Source: Pseudoduganella violacea (GTDB lineage Bacteria > Pseudomonadota > Gammaproteobacteria > Burkholderiales > Burkholderiaceae_D). Taken from it: 64,000 nucleotides of DNA. The stretch lies in the NCBI RefSeq assembly GCF_014191875.1, contig NZ_JACHXD010000006.1:58955-122954 (forward strand), in the 5' to 3' direction. A program made the translations under genes and the position numbers. This document shows, one piece after another, positions 19,906-28,740 of the stretch (within the stretch, counting starts at the first letter, position 1; the number at the start of each line of letters is the position of its first letter). The notes below the pieces were generated by a model. That model did no database searches and had not been told where the DNA came from. It saw only the letters and a list, made by a program, of their open reading frames with translations.

Positions 19906-20235
19906 ATGGCCAGCGAGTTCTTTATTCTTGGCGTTACCGCCGATGGCAAGCAGTTCCGTCCGAGCGATTGGGCCGAACGCTTGTGCGGGGTGATGTCCTG
20001 CTTCCGACCGGAAGGCAGCGGCGGGCGCCACGCCCACTTGCAGTTTTCTCCCCTTGTCCGCCCCGTGCTGCTGAACGGCACCAAGGCCGTCGTGGTCAGC
20101 AATGACCTGCGCGAGTTGGAGCCGATGGCCTACCACTTCGTGGTCGCTTTCGCGCGCGACAATAACCTGCAGGTGGTCGATGCCTGCCTGGTGCCGACGC
20201 CGGAAGAAGAGGCGCGCGCCCAGGCCAGTGCCTGA
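19906..20235 (+). CDS. DUF3579 family protein
   Basis: The 109-residue cytoplasmic protein reads FILGVTADGKQFRPSDWAERLCGVMSCFRPE, then VRPVLLNGTKAVVVSNDLRELEPMAYHFVVAFARDNNLQVVDACLVP. This matches the DUF3579 family of betaproteobacteria, which has no known function. A TATAAT at 19861-19866 lies 40 bp upstream. It is a single gene between cobD-like and an M16 peptidase. Confidence 0.85.
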   Translation: MASEFFILGVTADGKQFRPSDWAERLCGVMSCFRPEGSGGRHAHLQFSPLVRPVLLNGTKAVVVSNDLRELEPMAYHFVVAFARDNNLQVVDACLVPTPEEEARAQASA

Positions 20236-20312
20236 AGCGAGCCTTAAGCGCCGCCAATAACATTCGGGAACCGCGCCGGTTCCATAGTAGGATAGGGTTT
20301 TGCCTTTCCCGA

Positions 20313-23060
<2,748 letters not shown>

Positions 23061-23068
23061 CCCCACCG

Positions 23069-23193
23069 TTTGCGCCAAATCAAACAATGTCCACCCTGGT
23101 GTCAGGCACCAGAGTCGGACATTCTTTGATCTTTCTCAAGCAATGTCCCACCCTGGTGCCTGACACCAGGGTGGGACATTTTTTGTTTTAGAT
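23069..23193. repeat. double palindromic intergenic repeat, copy B
   Basis: This copy has the same layout and orientation as the one at 1.6 kb: left flank TTTGCGCCAAATCAAAC, unit 1 at 23086-23123, spacer TTTGATCTTTCTCAAGC, unit 2 at 23142-23180 (perfect 17-bp arms), right flank TTTAGATCAAA. It lies between the M16 peptidase and the convergent acyltransferase gene at the edge of the accessory island. Confidence 0.85.
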
Positions 23194-23236
23194 CAAAGAA
23201 GGGGGGCAATGATGCTGCCCTTTTGCGCGGTTGCCT

Positions 23237-24259
23237 TTAAAACAGGCCGCCGCCACCGGCCATTTGGCGTTGGGCCAGCTCGGCCAATGTGCGCTCCAGT
23301 TCCGGAATGGCTTGCTGAAACTCGGGCGCGGCCTGGCGTAGTTGTCCCAGCCAGCCCAGCTCTGACGGTGGCGCTAGGCGCAGCGTTTGGGCGAGCGCTC
23401 GGCCAACTTCGGGCAGCAGATACCAATGTTCGGGAGAGCGCCGGATCTGGCGCTCCATATCGCGGAACATGGCGCTTGCCAAAGTACGCATATCGATGTC
23501 CAGATCGCCGCAGCGCTCGATCTCAAGTGGTGCGCTCAAGCGCAGGGTGGTTTGCAGGCCTTCTTCGGGACAGGCGTAAATGCCGATGACGACGGCATTG
23601 CTTTTCAGCGCAAATAAAGATGCGCCAGCCATGGCCGGCACCAGGTGGCCGAAGAAGGGCACATAGCTGGTATGGCCAGTCACGCCCAAGCTGTCCGGCA
23701 TAATCGTCAGCACTTCGCCGCGCCGCAATGCACGGATGGCTTTCAATGCAGCGCTGTTGTGATCGTTCGAAATCGGGGCATAGCCATAGCCCAGGCGGCC
23801 GAACAGGCCTTCCACATCGCCCATGGGATGGCTGGCCGGGAGTTGATTGTGGAAACTGTTGACGGTCTTAACGCGTCCGATTGTCTGAATCAGCTTGAGG
23901 GCGACAATCGTGAAATTTCCATAGTGAGGGGTGAACAGAACCACCGGCCGCTCGCTATTGCGCGCCAGGTCGAGATATTCCTGGCCCTCGACCCTCACAT
24001 GCCGATACAGGAAGCGCTCCATACCTGACGCATCCAGCCGACCTAAGTGTCGGCGCAATTGCCGCCGCTGGTGCAGCGATAAATAATGGCGCCGGCATAG
24101 TTCATGGCAATCTTCCGCCGGCATATGCGGAAAGAGTCGGCGCATGGACTGACTGAAAAGGCGTTGTGCGGCGCCGCCTTTGCGGTAGGTGAATTGTGGT
24201 AGGGCCTGGCGCAGACTTTGGCGTGCCAAGAAAAGTAGTTCCGAACCGGTGTACTGCAT
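23237..24259 (-). CDS. LpxL/HtrB-like lysophospholipid acyltransferase-superfamily protein
   Basis: The 340-residue product resembles lipid A lauroyl/myristoyl acyltransferases (LPLAT fold). The core is VVLFTPHYGNFTIVALKLIQTIG (about residues 106-128), then ALRRGEVLTIMPDSLGVTGHTSYVPFFGHLVPAMAGASLFALKSNAVVIGIYACPEEG (190-245), where the D-S-loop and PFFG match the family's acceptor site. The catalytic HX4(D/E) motif reads H112-Y-G-N-F-T117 here, so the acidic partner is replaced by Thr. No long N-terminal membrane anchor is obvious. It is the last gene of the peptide operon; its gene starts 12 bp after the upstream stop. Confidence 0.75.
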   Translation of the reverse strand: MQYTGSELLFLARQSLRQALPQFTYRKGGAAQRLFSQSMRRLFPHMPAEDCHELCRRHYLSLHQRRQLRRHLGRLDASGMERFLYRHVRVEGQEYLDLARNSERPVVLFTPHYGNFTIVALKLIQTIGRVKTVNSFHNQLPASHPMGDVEGLFGRLGYGYAPISNDHNSAALKAIRALRRGEVLTIMPDSLGVTGHTSYVPFFGHLVPAMAGASLFALKSNAVVIGIYACPEEGLQTTLRLSAPLEIERCGDLDIDMRTLASAMFRDMERQIRRSPEHWYLLPEVGRALAQTLRLAPPSELGWLGQLRQAAPEFQQAIPELERTLAELAQRQMAGGGGLF

Positions 24260-24271
24260 GCGTGCTCCTGC

Positions 24272-25231
24272 TTAATGCGAATTGCGCATCTCTGTCAGAC
24301 GGCTTTTAACAAAGGCATAGGTTTGAGCATCCAACTCCGAACCGGCTTGCCGCCAGGCGTCGAAGTAAGCCTCAAGCTGCTTCAGCTTGTCATTGCGTTC
24401 AAGTGCGCGATACTGCCCGCTGGCACGGTATAAGTGCTGCCAGCTTAGTGTCAGTTCCGGGAAAGTCTGCGCCATATTCTGCAAATGCCCGCTCAGCCAA
24501 CCCATGCATAGGGCAAGTGCTTTGCCGGCGTTGGGGCCGTCGGTTTCGGCGCCTTCAAACTGCTGTAGTTGAAGGCAGGAGGCTCGTTCGGGATTTGGGG
24601 CCAGCGTCAGCATGGTTTGCAGGCCAAAGCAATATAGCAGTGGCTCCAACAAGGAAAAGGTACAGGACTTGCCGAGGAAATTCAAAGAGGCGGTCGTGCC
24701 ATTGCCACGTGTATGCAGTTCCGGGAAGCTGATATATAGCACGGGCGCGCTGCCATCCGTGCGTGCCGCTTTGACGCGTTTAATGACATCGCGTGGCGGC
24801 ATCGTTTGCAGCGCCTTGATTGGAGAACTCATCGCACTCATGGTATTGACTACGGCCTGGTTTTCAATCAAGACCGAGCGCCGGGCCAAGTCGGCAGGGA
24901 TATTGCGTAACCATTGCAAGGTGCTCAGATTGAAGGGCAGGGCCAGCATGCAGGAGCCATGCTGCAGCAGGCGTGTGACTTCGATTGCCACAGCTGACAG
25001 CTGTGGCGCATCCGCTGGCAAGGCGCCTCGTTGTAACAGCAGCTTATAACTGCTCATGCCGGCTTGCGCCGTACTAAACGCATGCTCTTGCTGCAGGCCG
25101 AGGAAATGACGCAAGCCCATTTGCGCTAATTTAACCATACCGGTCTCCCGCTGGTTGCGGATTTCCTCAGCGGGATCTGCGATGGACAGCAGTTTTTCCA
25201 GGGGAGCGAGCAGTAGCTTTCGCAAGGACAT
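24272..25231 (-). CDS. diverged acyltransferase-like protein without catalytic His (peptide operon)
   Basis: The 319-residue product has no obvious named family, but it appears to align along its middle with the neighbouring LPLAT protein: CMLALPFNLSTLQWL (94-108) against VVLFTPHYGNFTIVAL, and VLYISFPELHTRGNGTTASLNFLGKSCTFSLLEPLLYCFG against VLTIMPDSLGVTGHTSYVPFFGHLVPAMAGASLFAL. At the catalytic position His is Phe100, so acyl transfer by the usual route is unlikely. ATG 25231 is chosen because AAAGGAAAT lies upstream; the longer frame to 25306 would overlap the preceding gene. A regulatory partner or carrier for the active paralog is my inference. Confidence 0.6.
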   Translation of the reverse strand: MSLRKLLLAPLEKLLSIADPAEEIRNQRETGMVKLAQMGLRHFLGLQQEHAFSTAQAGMSSYKLLLQRGALPADAPQLSAVAIEVTRLLQHGSCMLALPFNLSTLQWLRNIPADLARRSVLIENQAVVNTMSAMSSPIKALQTMPPRDVIKRVKAARTDGSAPVLYISFPELHTRGNGTTASLNFLGKSCTFSLLEPLLYCFGLQTMLTLAPNPERASCLQLQQFEGAETDGPNAGKALALCMGWLSGHLQNMAQTFPELTLSWQHLYRASGQYRALERNDKLKQLEAYFDAWRQAGSELDAQTYAFVKSRLTEMRNSH

Positions 25232-25256
25232 CGTGAATTTCCTTTCGGGGCGCGTT

Positions 25257-26483
25257 CTAAAAACTCTGAGGGGAACTGATCGCGGCGGCAAGATCGCGCA
25301 GGACACGCAAGATTCTTTTAATCAGGAAAACACCGGTTAACACCAGCGCGGTCGGCCAGAGCAAGTCACGCATCAGATGCAGCACTGCGGATAGGAATTC
25401 CGCCTCGCCGCTGAACTCCTGAACGGTCTGCTGCATTTGCTGCGGCAGCTCGGTGAGCTGTCGTAGCAGTTCGCGTAGCAAAAAATGACCAAAGTAAGCG
25501 AAGTAGGCTCCGCTCAATAAAGTGTAGACGTGCAGGATCCATATTTGCATGGGGCGTTTATCCTGGCTGTTCGGACGACCAAGTATGCGCAACAGCAGGT
25601 TGACGGCATGACGGCGCATCTGTTGATGTAAATTATGTAGGCCGCTCAGGTCGGACAGCAGCCAGTAACCGTCGAATTTGAACATCGGGTTGAGCGTAAA
25701 CAGCATGGTGAACGTGATCATCCATATCAGTTGCAGGATAAAGCTGTCGCCGCTGGAAAGCGCCCAAGCATCCAGACCAATCAGTAGCACGGCCTGGAAA
25801 TATACTCCGCCCAGATCAACTACGGCGCGTTGGCGGCGTGTCAAGCGCCAAACAGGGCTCACGTCGGCAAACCAGGCGGGGAAAATCAGATAGAGCCCGA
25901 TCCCGATGCCGCCATGTTGACAGCCGAAATAACGGCAGGCTGTGATATGGCCTAGTTCATGTAGCAGGCCGCTCAGCACCAGTAAAGTGAGCAGCAATGG
26001 AACGGTGCCGGCATTCTGCCAGTTGCTATGTACAGCCTGCATGGCTGCAGGTAGGGTGAGCAGGTGCAAAATGGCGAAGGCCGACAGCAGCATCGCAGCC
26101 ACGCTTGGCCGGAATAGCCAAGCCAAGCGTTGGCCGAGCCTCGAGGCCAGTGCCGTTGGCAGCAGCTCCATGCTGATGAAGAAGGGGCGAACGCGATTAG
26201 TCGTAGGGCTGTCGCGTAGCAGCGCCGGCGGTAAAGTCTGTGCGCCCAGCTCATGCAGCTTGGCGGCGGACATGGGAGGACCGCCTTCGGCCGCAAAGGC
26301 TTGCTCCAGTTCGCTATCGCTTGAAGGCCGCCTGAGCAGCGCGAGTATTAATGCACGCGTCCCGGCTGAAATCAAAAAATACCGCCCCTCGCATTCCAGA
26401 AGGAAGCGAGGAGCGGCGTGCAAGGTTGTCCCATCATAGGGTGAAATCCGAATGCCGTCTTTGAGGAGGGGGGTAGGCTGCAT
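25257..26483 (-). CDS. M50 family membrane metalloprotease with PqqD/RRE-like N-terminus
   Basis: The 408-residue product is a site-2-protease-type enzyme. Residues about 1-90 (ISPYDGTTLHAAPRFLLECEGRYFLISAGTRALILALLRRPSSDSELEQAF) resemble a PqqD/RRE fold that binds RiPP leader peptides. Residues 128-160 form membrane segments. The zinc motif is HELGH at 175-179 (SGLLHELGHITACRYFG), and the third-ligand motif is NPMFKFDGYW at 265-274. More hydrophobic helices follow at 310-330 and 375-395. Similar PqqD-M50 proteins occur in peptide-modification clusters. It follows the small peptide gene by 48 bp. It may cleave or export that peptide. Confidence 0.8.
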   Translation of the reverse strand: MQPTPLLKDGIRISPYDGTTLHAAPRFLLECEGRYFLISAGTRALILALLRRPSSDSELEQAFAAEGGPPMSAAKLHELGAQTLPPALLRDSPTTNRVRPFFISMELLPTALASRLGQRLAWLFRPSVAAMLLSAFAILHLLTLPAAMQAVHSNWQNAGTVPLLLTLLVLSGLLHELGHITACRYFGCQHGGIGIGLYLIFPAWFADVSPVWRLTRRQRAVVDLGGVYFQAVLLIGLDAWALSSGDSFILQLIWMITFTMLFTLNPMFKFDGYWLLSDLSGLHNLHQQMRRHAVNLLLRILGRPNSQDKRPMQIWILHVYTLLSGAYFAYFGHFLLRELLRQLTELPQQMQQTVQEFSGEAEFLSAVLHLMRDLLWPTALVLTGVFLIKRILRVLRDLAAAISSPQSF

Positions 26484-26531
26484 GGATCAGGGTTGGACGG
26501 GAACAAACTACAAATTGCCTTTGTGTATTAC

Positions 26532-26693
26532 CTATGGCGCGGGGTCACGCGTAGCGCAGCCACAAATTATCACTGAGACGGTTGGGGCTGTAACTGCCTC
26601 CATCTCAAAACGCGCCTCCAATTCTTCAATGAGGAAAGGAGTGTTTGGCTCTTCGTCAACTACGCGCTGATTTTCTGTACTTACGGTTTGCAT
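26532..26693 (-). CDS. candidate RiPP precursor peptide, 53 aa
   Basis: This short frame heads the peptide operon. ATG at 26693 follows a GGAG ribosome site six bases away; TAG is at 26534-26532. The first 34 residues are acidic and helical, with PFLIEELEARFE at 19-30 looking like a recognition helix of a leader peptide. The last 19 residues change character: hydrophobic and rich in Thr/Ser/Cys, with VIICGC at 41-46 (Cys44, Cys46) and a polar RDPAP end. Acidic leader plus Cys-rich core next to an RRE-like protease is the usual layout of a ribosomal peptide natural product. No named precursor family is recognised. The boundary of leader and core is inferred. Confidence 0.6.
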   Translation of the reverse strand: MQTVSTENQRVVDEEPNTPFLIEELEARFEMEAVTAPTVSVIICGCATRDPAP

Positions 26694-26732
26694 GTCTAAC
26701 TCCAGAAGTAATTCACTCCGACTTATGCCTTC

Positions 26733-26748
26733 TTACCGCAAGCGGTAA
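26733..26748. promoter_or_regulatory. 16-bp palindrome in the leader of the peptide operon
   Basis: TTACCGC (26733-26739) and GCGGTAA (26742-26748) form a perfect inverted repeat with a 2-bp centre. It lies 40 bp before the precursor start and inside its presumed 5' leader. It could be a regulator's operator; a loop of two bases makes a simple RNA hairpin less favourable but possible. Confidence 0.5.
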
Positions 26749-26812
26749 CGCACCGGACTTTGCGCTGCCTCATCAGGCTGCCTTGTTGGGCTTTCCGAAT
26801 CAGTTAGAATAA

Positions 26813-26841
26813 AGTGTATTACAGACATAATTTATTGTAAA
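26813..26841 (-). promoter_or_regulatory. putative promoter of the peptide operon
   Basis: On the minus strand TTTACA (26841-26836) and TACACT (26818-26813) stand 17 bp apart, giving a leader of about 110 bases before the precursor peptide. On the plus strand TTGTTG (26783-26788) and TAGAAT (26805-26810), 16 bp apart, could drive the divergent DUF2975 gene. The AT-rich stretch also holds ACAGACATAA and AAAGACATAA as direct repeats 19 bp apart (26821 and 26840), which may bind the HTH regulator. Confidence 0.45.
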
Positions 26842-26865
26842 GACATAAAAAATTATTGTTTAACG

Positions 26866-27438
26866 ATGATTAATTCCTATATCTTAAGAAGTGGTCGGCC
26901 TGCTGTTAGGCGTCTTTGCAGTAGCTTACAGGGCATCCTTGTTGTATTTGTGGCATTGCAGATACTTTATTTCGCCTTGTCTTGGGGCTCGACAGAGAGC
27001 TACTACGTGATTTCTATACGCATGTATTTCTATCCAGAAGGCATGACCTTCGATGAGTTGCTTCATCTAAGCTTTGTTCACCGCTTGATAGGCATCGGGC
27101 TTGGACTCCCTGCGCTGGGCATGCTGCTCTACGCCGTTATACAGTTGAATAGTATTTTGGCTTCAATAAAAGAAGGTATGATTTTTTCCCTACGCACCAT
27201 TGCCGCCATGCAGGCGTTTGCCGGGTCGCTTCTCCTCTATTTGGTGTTGGGCAACCTGGAAAAGCCGCTGCGTGCCTCGCTCCTCAACGCGATGTCGGAG
27301 GTGCCGCTGCTGAAGTTTTTTTTCACCCTCAACTCAAATGAGATTTTGCTGGTTCTTTTGTGCGCCTTGTTCTACGTTCTGACTGCCATCATGTATGAAG
27401 GCCGTCGTCTGGAGGAAGAAAACAAGGGGTTCGTCTGA
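26866..27438 (+). CDS. DUF2975-like four-helix membrane protein
   Basis: The 190-residue product has four hydrophobic segments: LQGILVVFVALQILYFALSW (21-40), LIGIGLGLPALGMLLYAVIQL (about 74-94), FAGSLLLYLVLGNLE (119-133) and ILLVLLCALFYVLTAIMYEG (157-176), ending EGRRLEEENKGFV. The order and the end motif EGxxLxEENKxxV match DUF2975 proteins, which usually pair with a small HTH regulator as here. The stop overlaps the regulator start (TGATG). Base composition is clearly more AT-rich than the surrounding chromosome. It may sense a membrane signal or act as an immunity protein; both are inference. Confidence 0.75.
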   Translation: MINSYILRSGRPAVRRLCSSLQGILVVFVALQILYFALSWGSTESYYVISIRMYFYPEGMTFDELLHLSFVHRLIGIGLGLPALGMLLYAVIQLNSILASIKEGMIFSLRTIAAMQAFAGSLLLYLVLGNLEKPLRASLLNAMSEVPLLKFFFTLNSNEILLVLLCALFYVLTAIMYEGRRLEEENKGFV

Positions 27439-27683
27439 TGCCCATTATTGTCAACCTCGATGTCATGCTGGCGAAACGCAAGATCAAGTCCAAGGAACTC
27501 GCTGCCCATGTAGGAATCACCGAACAAAACCTTTCCCTGCTCAAGTCCGGCAAGGTCAAGGGCATACGTTTTGTCACGCTGGAGAAAATTTGCGAGCGCC
27601 TGGCCTGCCAACCGGGCGATATTCTGGAGTGGCAGCAGAGCGAGGGCGCGGAGGAGGACACCGCGCCGGCCGAATTGCTCTAG
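27438..27683 (+). CDS. small Cro/C1-type HTH regulator (YozG-like)
   Basis: The 81-residue product begins MPIIVNLDVMLAKRKIKSKELAAHVGITEQNLSLLKSGKVKGIRFVTLEKICERLACQPGDILEW, a compact HTH_26/Xre domain in which ELAAHVGITEQNLSLLK is the helix-turn-helix. It overlaps the DUF2975 gene by one base, a common two-gene unit. It probably controls this unit and perhaps the divergent peptide operon. Confidence 0.9.
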   Translation: MPIIVNLDVMLAKRKIKSKELAAHVGITEQNLSLLKSGKVKGIRFVTLEKICERLACQPGDILEWQQSEGAEEDTAPAELL

Positions 27684-27705
27684 CAGGAAGGAAGTGGGTT
27701 GGAAC

Positions 27706-28446
27706 TCAGGGCGTGCTGAGTTCGGCCACAAAGTCATACATATCGCCGCGGAAGATCGAGCGGCAAAACTCCACCGCGCGGCCATCGCGCAAAAAGCCCA
27801 GCCTTTCCACCGCCAGTCCCGCATCGCCTTGCTGCGCCTGCAGCAGCGCCGCCTGTTCCGCGTTCAACAGCAGGGCCGAGAGGCGCTGCAAGGCGCGCAC
27901 CGGCCGGTTGCCGGCCTTCTCCAGCGCCTCGTACATCGAGACATCGACCGCGTCCAGCGCGGGCAGGGCGGTGGCGACAATCGTCGCGTACTCCAGGCAC
28001 ATCGGCACATCGTCGGCGAAGCGGATGCGGTTGAAGCGGTACACCGGCGCGCCGGGGCTGAGCCGCAGCCGCAGCGCTTCTTCCGGCGTGACCGTGCCTT
28101 CCGAGCGCTTCAGCCACACGCTGCGCGGGGTGCGGCCGCGCGCGCGCATGTCCTCGGAAAACGAGGTCAGTTTGGCGAAGTTCTTTTCGATGCGGGTGTT
28201 GATGAAATTGCCGGAGCCGGGGCGGCGCACCAGCAAGCCTTCGTCCACCAGGCCGTCGATGGCCTTGCGCACCGTGATGCGTGAGATCGACAGCTCGCTG
28301 GCCAGCTGGCGCTCGGCGGGCAAGGCTTCGTCGGGCCCGAAGATGCGTTTGTCGATGGCTTCACGCAGGGCGCGCTGTAATAACTGGTATAGGGGCAGGC
28401 TGCTGGTTTGCGCCATGGCCTCCATGATTTGTGCAAGTGATGTCAT
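27706..28446 (-). CDS. GntR/HutC-family regulator with UTRA domain (copy 1)
   Basis: The 246-residue product has an N-terminal winged helix (YQLLQRALREAIDKRIFGPDEALPAERQLASELSISRITVRKAIDGLVDEGLLVRRPGSGNFI) and a C-terminal UTRA ligand domain (about 95-235) as in NagR/DasR, which bind GlcN-6-P or GlcNAc-6-P. It is divergent from the TonB receptor gene of the GlcNAc locus and shares motifs with the second GntR gene 15 kb away (SRxTxRKAID, RxGSGxxI). A TGGTAT-type direct repeat lies 75 bp upstream, so autoregulation is likely. Confidence 0.92.
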   Translation of the reverse strand: MTSLAQIMEAMAQTSSLPLYQLLQRALREAIDKRIFGPDEALPAERQLASELSISRITVRKAIDGLVDEGLLVRRPGSGNFINTRIEKNFAKLTSFSEDMRARGRTPRSVWLKRSEGTVTPEEALRLRLSPGAPVYRFNRIRFADDVPMCLEYATIVATALPALDAVDVSMYEALEKAGNRPVRALQRLSALLLNAEQAALLQAQQGDAGLAVERLGFLRDGRAVEFCRSIFRGDMYDFVAELSTP

Positions 28447-28519
28447 ACCACTTTCTTTCTTGTCTCGTGCGGAGCGCGTGCCTGCGTGGCTCCATTCTTG
28501 TCAAACAACGTCTTTCGAT

Positions 28520-28538
28520 AATACCAAAAAAAGACCAT
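28520..28538 (-). promoter_or_regulatory. putative GntR operator upstream of regulator copy 1
   Basis: Read on the minus strand this is ATGGTCTTTTTTTGGTATT: half-sites TGGTCT and TGGTAT with starts 11 bp apart. The same spacing occurs at 28655 and 44551. A TTGACA-like box lies just downstream at 28504-28499. The 294-bp gap 28447-28740 holds only these regulatory sites. Confidence 0.6.
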
Positions 28539-28654
28539 GCGACAAGCTGCCAGCCTACCGTGCGTGGCTGCAACACCGCATCTTCACTCTAGGCTTACTA
28601 AGTGTTGATAGTGCATTATGTGTTTTTTGTGCAACGTTTGAAAAAAATCTAATA

Positions 28655-28674
28655 ACTGGTAGTGATTTGGTATT
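28655..28674 (+). promoter_or_regulatory. putative GntR operator upstream of the TonB receptor
   Basis: ACTGGTAGTGATTTGGTATT contains TGGTAG and TGGTAT half-sites 11 bp apart in direct repeat, 67 bp before the receptor start. A TTGAAA at 28638-28643 could be a -35 element, in which case the operator would overlap the promoter. The receptor has a strong ribosome site AGGAGGAG at 28731. Confidence 0.6.
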
Positions 28675-28740
28675 GAGTGGGGGTATATTGGCGTGCAATT
28701 GGTTTTATGCAATTCCACACAGCACAGCTTAGGAGGAGAC

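Noticed and set aside
26452..26670. Plus-strand 72-codon frame opposite the peptide precursor
   Set aside because: No ribosome site, antisense to both the M50 start and the better supported minus-strand precursor frame.
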